Assembly (NCBI RefSeq): GCF_011008565.1
Contig: NZ_JAAIWK010000029.1
Location: forward strand, 1 to 48,159
Source: Heyndrickxia ginsengihumi
Lineage (GTDB): Bacteria; Bacillota; Bacilli; Bacillales; Bacillaceae_C
Direction: 5' to 3'
Length of the DNA: 48,159 bases
Positions within the stretch are counted from its first letter, which is position 1, and each line of letters begins with the position of its first letter. A program made the translations under genes and the position numbers. Shown one piece after another: positions 16,074 to 23,737 of the stretch. The notes below the pieces were generated by a model. The model saw only the letters and a list, made by a program, of their open reading frames with translations, did no database searches and was not told where the DNA came from.

Positions 16074-16222
16074 GAGAGGCAGGGACAACATTTATATTAG
16101 CTAAAGAAACTCCGAATATTGCGCTCCGATCCCGCTTCGGAAATAGACTTCGCTTTCCAAAGCTGATTCGTGCAATATTCGTCTTTAGCTAAACAGTTTT
16201 GAGTTTTGTCCCCAGCCTCATC
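16074..16222. repeat. Family A intergenic repeat, copy 2 (inverted)
   Basis: Reverse-oriented copy with ends GAGGCAGGGACAA and TTTTGTCCCCAGCCTC. Arms TTAGCTAAAGAAACTCCGAATATTGCGC and GTGCAATATTCGTCTTTAGCTAA pair; the centre holds CTTCGCTTTCC, the complement of the GGAAAGCGAAG core. It reaches to within one base of the sspH stop codon, so it may act as its terminator. Confidence 0.8.
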
Positions 16223-16402
16223 TTAATGCTCCATTAATTGATGCAGTGGAACACTTTGTTCATATTGCGGTTCGTTAAGCGGAAAGATTCTTGCGGTTTC
16301 ATTGCTTTCATCCACATGTTGAATATAAATTTGTGTACCGTTATAGGTTACATTTGCCATAATAGGTGAAGAAGCAATTTCTTTTGCCCGTTGTATGTTC
16401 AC
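16223..16402 (-). CDS. sspH: Small acid-soluble spore protein, H type
   Basis: A 59-residue protein starting MNIQRAKEIASSPIMANVTY and containing IQHVDESNETARIFPL, which matches the SspH family of minor core-specific SASPs along its whole length. It is made in the forespore and stays in the spore core. The GTG start at 16402 follows GGAGGTTGTTAAAAC. Its presence shows that the organism makes endospores. Upstream on the minus strand a CATTATA -10-like box for SigG is visible. It was missed by length-limited gene finding. Confidence 0.92.
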   Translation of the reverse strand: MNIQRAKEIASSPIMANVTYNGTQIYIQHVDESNETARIFPLNEPQYEQSVPLHQLMEH

Positions 16403-16435
16403 GTTTTAACAACCTCCAGTGCAACGTTTAACAGT

Positions 16436-16467
16436 TATAATGTCTCCGACTACATATGGCAATATTC
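16436..16467 (-). promoter_or_regulatory. Candidate SigG promoter for sspH
   Basis: Read on the minus strand, CATTATA matches the SigG -10 pattern CATnnTA, and GAATA upstream matches the -35 pattern. The spacing of 20 bases is longer than the usual 17-18, so the -35 assignment is weak. Confidence 0.35.
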
Positions 16468-16557
16468 TTCACAGATCAAATCATTTCCAAAATGTTGGAT
16501 CTTTTTTTATCAAAAAAGGATTTAGAGCATATAATTTTTATAAACGAAGTGTAGATG

Positions 16558-16821
16558 TTAGAAGAAAAATGGAATGAAGGCTAATGCTGCAATAGCGCCG
16601 AGTGCTACGCCCCAACCGAAGCCCCAGCCTACGCCCCAACCGTATCCACCGCCATAGTATCCATAACCATATCCGCCTAAATTCGGTCTGCCTAAAGGAC
16701 GAAGGAACACTCTGTTTGGTGTAACTCTTTCAATAATACCGCGATGAATACGGCCGTTAATCGTTCTGATTTCAACAGCTCTGCCAATTCCTCGCCGACA
16801 CATGCTGTGATACCGTGACAT
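16558..16821 (-). CDS. Glycine/tyrosine/tryptophan-rich small protein with Sm-like N-terminus
   Basis: An 87-residue protein in three parts. Residues 1-45 (RGIGRAVEIRTINGRIHRG, IIERVTPNRVFLRPL) look like a small beta-barrel of the Sm/SH3 kind. Residues 46-70 are a low-complexity Gly/Tyr/Trp segment (GGYGYGYYGGGYGWG). The end is a hydrophobic stretch ALGAIAALAFIPFFF. ATG 16821 follows GGGAGGTG. I do not know the family for certain; similar Gly-rich proteins in Bacillus are often spore or envelope proteins, and sspH lies next to it on the same strand. Confidence 0.7.
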   Translation of the reverse strand: MSRYHSMCRRGIGRAVEIRTINGRIHRGIIERVTPNRVFLRPLGRPNLGGYGYGYYGGGYGWGVGWGFGWGVALGAIAALAFIPFFF

Positions 16822-17011
16822 AGTATGCACCTCCCAGGAAAGATAAATTTTTTTGTAACCACTTATATGGTATGTGATTTTTTAAAAACTGAATGGTTAT
16901 AAAACACAAGGCTTGTGCGGAAAGAGAGAATTCAAATCGAACAAGCCTAACATATAGTACCTTTCGGAGGATGAAATCATAGGATGGTTACAAAAAGAAG
17001 GAGTTGACATA

Positions 17012-17740
17012 ATGACATATGATTATCAGGATGCCTTAGCATATAAGGGAATATCAGCAGCCCATCCTGGAGGATTTTCCCTTACAAAAAAGGTATTAGC
17101 GAAAGAACATTTTTCTTCACAGGAGAAAGTGTTGGATGCTGGATGTGGAACAGGTCTTACTTCCGCCTATTTATCGAAGGAGAAACATTGTAAAGTATAT
17201 GCAATTGATATTCATCCACAAATGATTAAACGTGCAACGGAACGAATGAAAAAGGAAAAACTACAAGTAAGTATTGTAAAGGGATCGCTTGAAAAGCTGC
17301 CTTATCCAGATCATTTTTTTCATACAGTAATCGCTGAATCATCTATCATTTTTACAAATATCCCTTTAGCTTTAAATGAACTATATCGCGTTCTTAAACC
17401 AGGAGGAAAGCTAATTAGTATTGACATGACATTAGAAGAAGATTTGCGTCCTCATGAATTAGCACAATTAAAAGGCTTATATCATATTGAACATTTTCCT
17501 AATGAACAAGAGTGGCTAGGCGCTTTTGAAAAAGCAGGATTTAAAAAGGTTGAAATATTAAAATCTAATACGATCCTTCAAGAGATTGAGGAATATACAT
17601 TTTCAGACAATGAATTGAATGTAATGCCTGAAGAGCTACCTTCAGATTTTAATGACATTCTAAATGAACACGGCAAAATGATGATGCACTTTGCCGATAG
17701 ACTCGGTTACCGTGTGTTTAAAGCTGAGAAAAATGATTAG
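17012..17740 (+). CDS. Class I SAM-dependent methyltransferase
   Basis: A 242-residue UbiE/COQ5-like methyltransferase. Motif I is VLDAGCGTGLTS, the acidic ribose-binding end of strand 2 is YAIDIHPQM, motif post-I/II is LEKLPYPDHFFHTVIAESS and motif III is RVLKPGGKLISIDM. The C-terminal part (about 165-242) is variable and likely binds the acceptor. Substrate is unknown. ATG 17012 follows AAGAAGGAG. A stem-loop follows the gene. Confidence 0.85.
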   Translation: MTYDYQDALAYKGISAAHPGGFSLTKKVLAKEHFSSQEKVLDAGCGTGLTSAYLSKEKHCKVYAIDIHPQMIKRATERMKKEKLQVSIVKGSLEKLPYPDHFFHTVIAESSIIFTNIPLALNELYRVLKPGGKLISIDMTLEEDLRPHELAQLKGLYHIEHFPNEQEWLGAFEKAGFKKVEILKSNTILQEIEEYTFSDNELNVMPEELPSDFNDILNEHGKMMMHFADRLGYRVFKAEKND

Positions 17741-17751
17741 CATGATATCAA

Positions 17752-17776
17752 CCTAGTGATATGTAATATCGCTAGG
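17752..17776 (+). terminator. Hairpin after the methyltransferase gene
   Basis: CCTAGTGATAT and ATATCGCTAGG form an 11-bp stem (one G-T pair) with a three-base loop, followed by CTATTTATTGTT. The poor T-run makes termination likely but not certain. Confidence 0.5.
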
Positions 17777-17822
17777 CTATTTATTGTTAAATTATAAATA
17801 TTTTTACTTGTTAAATTATTTA

Positions 17823-17851
17823 TTGACATTCCTATTATATTGGTGTATTGT
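17823..17851 (+). promoter_or_regulatory. SigA promoter for the U32-like/DapA-like genes
   Basis: Perfect TTGACA (17823-17828) and TATTGT (17846-17851), 17 bases apart, about 160 bases upstream of the U32-like gene. Confidence 0.55.
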
Positions 17852-17936
17852 TTGTTTCGTAAACGACAATTTAAAACTATGTTTTATAATATAGAACAAA
17901 AGAATAAGATATTTATAGCTTCATTTTTATTTACAT

Positions 17937-17960
17937 AATAAAGAAAACGTTTTCTTTATT
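17937..17960 (+). promoter_or_regulatory. cre- or LacI-type operator, perfect 24-base palindrome
   Basis: The core AGAAAACGTTTTCT fits the CcpA cre consensus at 13 of 14 places and is extended to 12 bp per arm by flanking A/T bases. It lies 48 bases before the start codon, downstream of the promoter, where a bound CcpA or local LacI/GntR-type protein would block transcription. Confidence 0.65.
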
Positions 17961-18008
17961 AAAGTTATTTACTAGAGCCTTCTAAAATAATGAATAAGAG
18001 GTGCTATA

Positions 18009-18959
18009 ATGGGTCATACAAAAGAGATTATCGAAAAATTAGGATTTCCGAGCAGCGATCATCATGAATTGCCAACCTCTACAAAAACGTTTTCCGATGG
18101 TGCACAATATCGGATTGAAATTCCAAGTGTTGAAGGTGTAAAGTCGTTTGAAGCTGTATTAGAAATGTCCGCTAAACTAAAAGTTCCTATTCATCGTGTT
18201 TCACAGGGGAGCGGGATTATGCTTTTAACAGATAATGAATTAGAAAGCATGGTTCATTTAGGTCGGCAGGAAAATAGGGAGCTTAGTCTGTTCGTGGGGC
18301 CGCGTGGAAACTGGGATATTAATCCAATGTCATGGTCGAGCGGAGGCAAAATAATCGGGCAGCGGATTGAAGGTATGGATCAGCTCGTTTATGCAATTGA
18401 AGACATCAAAAGGGGATGCAATGCTGGCTTACGAAGCATCCTTGCAGCGGATGAAGGACTGTTATGGCTTGTAAACGAATTTAAAAAATTAGGTGAGCTT
18501 CCTCGCGATTTAGTCGTCAAAATTTCCGTACAAATGGGGCAATCTAATCCTGTTTCTATTAAACTAATGGAGCAAATTGGGGCAGATACATTTAATGTTC
18601 CAACAGATTTAACGCTGGCACGTCTTTCTGCCATTCGTAAGGTGATTGACATTCCGATCGATATCTATGTAGAAGTGCCAGATGACATAGGGGGATTTAT
18701 TCGTCATTATGAAATCCCTGAAATTATTAGGGTTGCTGCACCAGTATATATTAAATTCGGATTAAAAAATGCACCTAATATTTATCCGTCAGGCACCCAT
18801 TTAGAAGAAACCTCTATTGCATTATCAAAGGAACGTGTTCGCCGCGCCCGTATTGGATACGAAATGATTCAAAGGTATGCACCACAACTTAAAACATCAG
18901 AACTAAATACTAAGCGTGCAGGGGTTCCTGTTGAAAGCAACACGCCTTTCGTTTTATAA
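18009..18959 (+). CDS. U32 peptidase-like TIM-barrel protein of unknown substrate
   Basis: A 316-residue soluble protein of a group often annotated as U32 family peptidase. Conserved stretches are YRIEIPSVEGVKSFEAV, HRVSQGSGIMLLTDNE, LFVGPRGNWD, ADEGLLWLVNEFKKLGELP, VKISVQMGQSNP, and DIYVEVPDDIGGFIRHYEIP then APVYIKFGLKNAP. The alternating strand-helix pattern suggests a TIM barrel. No protease catalytic residues can be named, so peptidase activity is doubtful. It is followed by a DapA-family aldolase gene and preceded by a cre-like palindrome, which points to carbon catabolism, for example of a sugar acid. The ribosome site is AAGAGGTG. Confidence 0.65.
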   Translation: MGHTKEIIEKLGFPSSDHHELPTSTKTFSDGAQYRIEIPSVEGVKSFEAVLEMSAKLKVPIHRVSQGSGIMLLTDNELESMVHLGRQENRELSLFVGPRGNWDINPMSWSSGGKIIGQRIEGMDQLVYAIEDIKRGCNAGLRSILAADEGLLWLVNEFKKLGELPRDLVVKISVQMGQSNPVSIKLMEQIGADTFNVPTDLTLARLSAIRKVIDIPIDIYVEVPDDIGGFIRHYEIPEIIRVAAPVYIKFGLKNAPNIYPSGTHLEETSIALSKERVRRARIGYEMIQRYAPQLKTSELNTKRAGVPVESNTPFVL

Positions 18960-19099
18960 CCCGTTACTCATCCTATATTTGCAGCTACCATCCTTAAGCA
19001 GTAAAGGGGATGCAATATATTAGGAGAAAGGTAATATTTCTTTAAACATAATGTTGGCAGTTTATCGTTAAACCTATCATTAAGAAATGTGGTGAAAAA

Positions 19100-20005
19100 A
19101 TGGAACAACGTCTGAAGGGAATTATTCCACCGATCGTGACACTATTTGATCAACATGGAGAGATCGATTGGAAAGCAAATCAAGCATTAGTAGATTGGCT
19201 GATTGATCAGCGTGTGCATGGACTCTTATTAATGGGAAGTACTGGAGAGTTTTCAGCATTGACAAACGCAGAAAGAAAAGAATATGCGGAAAAAATGACA
19301 GCATACGTAAATGGAAGAGTCCCAGTATTGATTGGCACAGGAAGCACAGCTTTCAAAGAAGTGGTTGATCTTGCAACACATGCACAGTCTGTTGGTGCAG
19401 ATGGGATTTTAGTTGTAAATCCTTATTATTGGAATTACAGTGAAGAACAACTATATGATTATTATGCTAAAATATCCCAATGTGTATCAATACCAGTCAT
19501 TATTTATAATATTCCTCTACTAACAGGTCAATGTCTTTCAGCTGAACTCATTCATCGCTTAGCGGTCAATCATAAAAATATTATTGGCGTGAAAGATACG
19601 ATTAACGATATTGGCCATATTCGCCAACTGTTAATTACTGTGAAAAAAGATCGCCCAGATTTTCTGATATTCTCAGCTTTTGATGACCATTTACTGCCAT
19701 CACTGCAAATAGGAGCGGCAGGGTCGATCAATGGTATTGCAAATTTTGCGTCAGAGCTGTTTGTACAGCTATATGAACACTATCAAAGCGGCAATATACA
19801 AGCAGCGATCGAATTGCATAAGCAAATAGTGCAATTCATGTCAATCTATGATTATAGTACTCCTTTTTACACTGCTATTAAAGAAGCTGTGAATCAAAGG
19901 GTGCTGAAAAGGAGTACTGGTGCTAGATTTCCGATTGAAACAACTGATGATGAGTTAAAAAATAATGTAAAAGAATTTTTATTAAGCAACAAACTTATCC
20001 AATGA
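19100..20005 (+). CDS. Dihydrodipicolinate synthase (DapA) family aldolase/lyase
   Basis: A 301-residue class I aldolase-fold protein. The Schiff-base Lys165 lies in IIGVKDT, the catalytic Tyr136 in IIYNIPLLTG, and the carboxylate-binding loop is GSTGEF (46-51). Because it lies beside a U32-like gene under a catabolite-type operator and not with lysine genes, a role as 2-keto-3-deoxy-sugar-acid aldolase or dehydratase (YagE/KdgD-like) is more likely than diaminopimelate synthesis. ATG 19100 follows GTGGTGAAAAA. The C-terminus is about ten residues longer than DapA. Confidence 0.8.
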   Translation: MEQRLKGIIPPIVTLFDQHGEIDWKANQALVDWLIDQRVHGLLLMGSTGEFSALTNAERKEYAEKMTAYVNGRVPVLIGTGSTAFKEVVDLATHAQSVGADGILVVNPYYWNYSEEQLYDYYAKISQCVSIPVIIYNIPLLTGQCLSAELIHRLAVNHKNIIGVKDTINDIGHIRQLLITVKKDRPDFLIFSAFDDHLLPSLQIGAAGSINGIANFASELFVQLYEHYQSGNIQAAIELHKQIVQFMSIYDYSTPFYTAIKEAVNQRVLKRSTGARFPIETTDDELKNNVKEFLLSNKLIQ

Positions 20006-20169
20006 TTGCTGTTGATAACAGACTAATCTGGAGGTGAGTACATTAGCTGCTCACTTGCTAGCTGACAATCTACTCACTGGAAAAACTTCCGTATCAATAT
20101 TGTTCATTCGTGCTATTAACTTTCTACTCCTTTTATAAGAAAGTTAAAAGCTTATTATATAATTTTTTA

Positions 20170-20207
20170 ACATCGCTTACATTTGAAACTAGGCGATGTC
20201 TTTTTTT
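20170..20207 (+). terminator. Terminator after the DapA-family gene
   Basis: ACATCGC (20170-20176) pairs with GCGATGT (20193-20199), followed by CTTTTTTT. Confidence 0.7.
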
Positions 20208-20271
20208 GTTAGCGATTGACTATAGGTATCATGCCGTTGCTTTCAAGGGGATAAGCGACTGTAAGCAGGAA

Positions 20272-20300
20272 TTGAAACTTTCTATATAGAATGTTGTAAT
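20272..20300 (+). promoter_or_regulatory. SigA promoter of the anchored protein gene
   Basis: TTGAAA (20272-20277) and TGTAAT (20295-20300), 17 bases apart, 24 bases before the start codon at 20325. Confidence 0.55.
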
Positions 20301-20324
20301 GACAACTGTCGGGAGGGCGGTAGA

Positions 20325-20867
20325 ATGAAAAGGGGTTTGGTAATTAGTGCGGGAATAGTATTAGTTGTTATGGTAATTGGAATTGGATATTTTTATATGA
20401 AGAAAGGGGAAGCTGAAGCAACTCAAGCACCAAAAAGTAAGTTGACGAAGAGCGAAGAAGCAAAAGTAAAAACAGAAATTAGCAATAGCTTCTATTCAAC
20501 AAAAGGGAAAATACCGGACTATCAAAACATGAGTGAAAACGAACTAATGCAGGAAGTTCATGTGATGACACATCAAAAAGTTGCAGCAGAGGAAAAATGG
20601 GGGTCTTCTGAAATTACAAAAGCTAAAGTTGATCAATTATATAATGTTATAAAAAATAAACAGTTTACTGATCATGATCTTCAAACAATGCTGTTGAGCA
20701 TTTTACAGCCATGGAAAAAAGGCGACTTTAGCAATGCTGTTAAGGCCCATAATGAAATTTGGAAATATCAACATGGAGATGTTGGAAAAGCAACACGCCT
20801 ATTAACAGCTGAAGAGGAAAAGAAATACATAGATCAACATTTTAATCAGAACAAGTCAAACGGATAA
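20325..20867 (+). CDS. Membrane-anchored extracytoplasmic protein (DUF6241-like)
   Basis: A 180-residue protein with a Lys-Arg start, one hydrophobic helix (about residues 5-24, VISAGIVLVVMVIGIGYFYM) and no lipobox Cys, so it is an uncleaved anchor with a helical domain outside the membrane. The outer part has QNMSENELMQEVHVMTHQKV, KVDQLYNVIKN and LLSILQPWKKGDFSNAVKAH. This pattern recalls a Bacillus family named DUF6241, from memory and unchecked. Function unknown. ATG 20325 follows GGGAGGGCGG; it is monocistronic, ended by repeat A copy 3. Confidence 0.7.
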   Translation: MKRGLVISAGIVLVVMVIGIGYFYMKKGEAEATQAPKSKLTKSEEAKVKTEISNSFYSTKGKIPDYQNMSENELMQEVHVMTHQKVAAEEKWGSSEITKAKVDQLYNVIKNKQFTDHDLQTMLLSILQPWKKGDFSNAVKAHNEIWKYQHGDVGKATRLLTAEEEKKYIDQHFNQNKSNG

Positions 20868-20903
20868 ACCTTTATCTAGTCATTTTAATCCGTTGCATAC
20901 ATA

Positions 20904-21093
20904 AGAGGCTGGGACAAAACTCAAAAGTGGTTAGCTAGAGACGAACATTGCACAAATCAGCTCCGCAAATAAATGTTGACTACTGCGGGGGGCTCATCAG
21001 CCGCCCGTGGAAAGCAAAGGACATTTCCAGAGTGGGGTTGGAGCGCGCAATATTCAGAAGTTCTTTAGTTAATATTCTTTTGTCCTAGCCTCT
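20904..21093. repeat. Family A intergenic repeat, copy 3
   Basis: About 190 bp with ends GAGGCTGGGACAAAA and TTTTGTCCTAGCCTC. The left arm (CTCAAAAGTGGTTAGCT...GACGAACATTGCACAAATCAG) is nearly identical to copy 1, the right arm less so. The centre is longer than in copy 1 (GGGGGGCTCATCAGCCGCCCGTGGAAAGC). Confidence 0.8.
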
Positions 21094-21185
21094 GTTTGTG
21101 ATTCCGTTTGTATGCACTTTTTTATTTGCAACTGATAGTTTGATACAATGTTAGCATTAGCAGTTGAGAAAAAGGGGAATATTAT

Positions 21186-21887
21186 ATGTTCAACATTTTT
21201 ATTATTGAAGATGATAAACAGCTAGTAACATTACTAGAGAGTCATTTACATAAATTTGGATTTGCAACAAAGTCAGTCGCTAACTTTGCTGCAATTACCG
21301 AGGAATTTAAGCAATTTGACCCGCATCTTGTGCTTCTAGACGTGAATCTTCCTAAGTTTAACGGCTATTACTGGTGTCGCCAAATTAGAGCGATATCTAC
21401 ATGCCCAATATTATTTATTTCAGCTCGTGCCAGTAAAATGGATCAAGTGATGGCACTTGAAAATGGGGCAGATGATTTTATTACAAAACCATTCGATTAT
21501 GAAATTGTGACAGCGAAAATTAATAGCCAATTAAGACGAGCGTACGGGACTTATGCAAATGCCAGTAATGAACGAATGGTAAATGTCGCTGGCTTGCAGC
21601 TCGATGTTGAGCGCTTAGTACTTTCAATAGACGATCAGTCTGTCGATTTGAGCCATACTGAGGTTAAAATTTTAGATGAATTAATGAAAAAGGTTGAGAA
21701 AGTTGTAAGCCGTGAACGGTTATTAGAAAAAATTTGGGATGATCAGGCGTTTGTTGATGATAATACATTAAATGTATATGTTACACGGGTGCGAAAAAAA
21801 TTAACCGAATTACATATTTATGATGCGATTGAGACGATTCGTGGTCAAGGATATCGCTTAGTGCCGAATTGGGGTACAAAGTTATGA
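21186..21887 (+). CDS. OmpR-family response regulator, Bce type
   Basis: A 233-residue regulator. Receiver domain (1-120) has the acidic pair EDD at residues 8-10, phospho-acceptor Asp52 in LLDVNLPKFNG, and the switch Lys in FITKPF. The C-terminal winged helix (about 135-230) ends QGYRL. Its gene overlaps the next kinase gene by four bases (ATGA) and is followed by the ABC transporter genes, the order of BceRSAB-type modules. It should bind the TTACA-N4-TGTAA site at 22869 and switch on the transporter when a peptide antibiotic is met. Confidence 0.9.
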   Translation: MFNIFIIEDDKQLVTLLESHLHKFGFATKSVANFAAITEEFKQFDPHLVLLDVNLPKFNGYYWCRQIRAISTCPILFISARASKMDQVMALENGADDFITKPFDYEIVTAKINSQLRRAYGTYANASNERMVNVAGLQLDVERLVLSIDDQSVDLSHTEVKILDELMKKVEKVVSRERLLEKIWDDQAFVDDNTLNVYVTRVRKKLTELHIYDAIETIRGQGYRLVPNWGTKL

Positions 21888-22855
21888 GGATTTTTATTCG
21901 TGAACAGCTGCCCCTCATTGTTCTTTATTTTTTACAATTATTCATCGTCACAGCGATTTACTTGTTAGATGGTTATCACCATTTAATGATTAGTTTATAT
22001 ACCATTTTTTTAAGCACTTGTCTTTTGGCTGGCTATCTTTGCTATCGATATATAACAAACCGCTCATTTTATCGTCTACTAGAGAGACCGTTGTCAGCAA
22101 TGGAAGATTTTAAGAATGAGGTCGGAAAATCTCCCTTATCTGAAAGTTTACAACAGCTTCTTATGAGTCAATTCGCTCATTATAGAGCAGACATACATCA
22201 TTACAAATATAAACTTGAAGACCATATACAATTTATCAATCAGTGGGTACATCAAATGAAAACGCCGATTTCCGTTATTCATTTAATTATCCAAAATGAG
22301 GACGATGCCCGGTTTCATGCGATTGGCGATGAGCTAGAGCGTTTAAGAAAAGGGTTGGAAATGGTCTTATATACGGCTCGTTTAGATTTGTTCGAGCGTG
22401 ATTTTTATGTAGAGACATTGGAACTTGAAAAAATTGTTCGAATGATAACATCAAGTCAAAAACGGCTGTTTATTCGCAATCATGTTTTTCCATCCATTAA
22501 TATTCCTCAAAACTTAACAATTACTTCTGATGAAAAATGGTTATCGTTTGTCATTACCCAGCTCATTACAAATGCGGTCAAATATACAATTGGTGAAAAT
22601 AAAAAAATCTATTTTTATGGGTACAAGCATGGAAACCATCAAATATTAGAAGTGCAAGATCAAGGAGTGGGGATCCAGCAGGCTGATTTACCACGCGTAT
22701 TTGAACCATATTTCACAGGCGAAAATGGAAGGCAATTTCAAGAATCAACAGGGATGGGATTATATTTGGCAAAACAAATTTGTGAGAAATTAGGTCATCA
22801 ACTTGAAATCGAATCAACGCTTGGCGAGGGGACGACTGTTCGTATCATCTTCTAA
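21884..22855 (+). CDS. Intramembrane-sensing histidine kinase, Bce type
   Basis: A 323-residue kinase with two membrane helices (about 8-25 and 35-53) and only a very short loop outside, as in BceS-type kinases, which get their signal through the partner ABC transporter. His123 lies in the family-specific H box HQMKTPISV; the ATP-binding domain has TNAVKYT, DQGVGI and TGMGLYLAK. Start ATG 21884 overlaps the response regulator stop; an in-frame TTG at 21869 exists but the overlap form is usual. Partner of the gene before and of the transporter after. Confidence 0.9.
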   Translation: MRIFIREQLPLIVLYFLQLFIVTAIYLLDGYHHLMISLYTIFLSTCLLAGYLCYRYITNRSFYRLLERPLSAMEDFKNEVGKSPLSESLQQLLMSQFAHYRADIHHYKYKLEDHIQFINQWVHQMKTPISVIHLIIQNEDDARFHAIGDELERLRKGLEMVLYTARLDLFERDFYVETLELEKIVRMITSSQKRLFIRNHVFPSINIPQNLTITSDEKWLSFVITQLITNAVKYTIGENKKIYFYGYKHGNHQILEVQDQGVGIQQADLPRVFEPYFTGENGRQFQESTGMGLYLAKQICEKLGHQLEIESTLGEGTTVRIIF

Positions 22856-22868
22856 GGGAAAACAAAAC

Positions 22869-22934
22869 CTTACAAATCTGTAAGTGAACTGTAATGTTGC
22901 TCCATAGTTTAGAAGCCGGGTTCTAGACTAAAAT
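22869..22934 (+). promoter_or_regulatory. Bce-type response regulator site and promoter of the transporter genes
   Basis: TTACA-AATC-TGTAA (22870-22883) matches the BceR-family inverted-repeat consensus; a second half-site TGTAA follows at 22890-22894. A -10 box TAAAAT lies at 22929-22934, with no good -35 hexamer, as expected of an activator-dependent promoter. Confidence 0.7.
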
Positions 22935-22966
22935 GAGGATATAAAAGAACAGGGAGTGAAATCCGA

Positions 22967-23737
22967 ATGTCCATTTTACAAGTGAAGCATTTAGAAAAAA
23001 TTTATGAAGGAAAAGTTGCCTTTAAAGCGTTAAATGATATTAACTTTTCCATAAATAAAGGTGAGTTTGTCGGAATTATGGGTCCATCAGGCAGCGGGAA
23101 AACAACGTTGTTGAATGTCGTTGCTACAATCGATAAACCTACTTCTGGAGAAATTTTAATTAACGGGAAAAATCCCCATCGTTTAAGCAGGAAAGAAACA
23201 GCATTATTTAGAAGGCATGAACTTGGTTTTGTCTTTCAATATTTCAATTTATTAGATACGCTAACCGTTGAAGAAAATATTGTTCTGCCGCTTACACTTG
23301 ATGGAGTGAGTGTGCGGGATATGGAAAAGGAACTGGAGACTGTCGCTGAAAAGCTTGGGATTATTTCTATTTTAAAAAAGCGAACGTATGAAATCTCGGG
23401 TGGACAGAAGCAAAGAACGGCTATTGCACGAGCAATCATCCATAAACCATCTTTATTATTGGCAGATGAACCAACTGGTAATTTAGACTCGAAATCTTCA
23501 AAAGACGTAATGGAAACTTTTGAAACAATTAATGAACGGGATGGAGCAACATGTTTAATGGTCACACATGATGCTGTCGCTGCCAGCTATTGTCATCGTG
23601 TTATTTTTATTAAAGACGGCCAATTTTATAATGAAATTTATCGTGGTGATAATCGTCAAGCGTTTTTTCAAAAAATTATAGATATGCTTGCATTGTTAGG
23701 GGGTGACAATCGTGAGCTTTCGACAATTCGTTTTTAG
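22967..23737 (+). CDS. ABC transporter ATPase, BceA type
   Basis: A 256-residue ATPase with Walker A GPSGSGKTT, signature ISGGQKQR, Walker B LLLADEPTGNLD and the His of the switch in MVTHD. The type is that of the MacB/BceA group whose partners have ten membrane helices and one large outer domain. It powers removal of peptide antibiotics from their lipid targets and passes the signal to the kinase. The end overlaps the permease gene by about 26 bases. Confidence 0.92.
   Translation: MSILQVKHLEKIYEGKVAFKALNDINFSINKGEFVGIMGPSGSGKTTLLNVVATIDKPTSGEILINGKNPHRLSRKETALFRRHELGFVFQYFNLLDTLTVEENIVLPLTLDGVSVRDMEKELETVAEKLGIISILKKRTYEISGGQKQRTAIARAIIHKPSLLLADEPTGNLDSKSSKDVMETFETINERDGATCLMVTHDAVAASYCHRVIFIKDGQFYNEIYRGDNRQAFFQKIIDMLALLGGDNRELSTIRF

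Noticed and set aside
18009-18959. Naming the U32-like gene as a true collagenase-type protease
   Set aside because: The Cys-rich C-terminal motif of U32 collagenases is missing and no catalytic residues can be pointed out.
19100-20005. Calling the DapA-like gene dapA of lysine synthesis
   Set aside because: Neighbours and the catabolite-type operator do not fit lysine or dipicolinate synthesis; family members differ widely in substrate.
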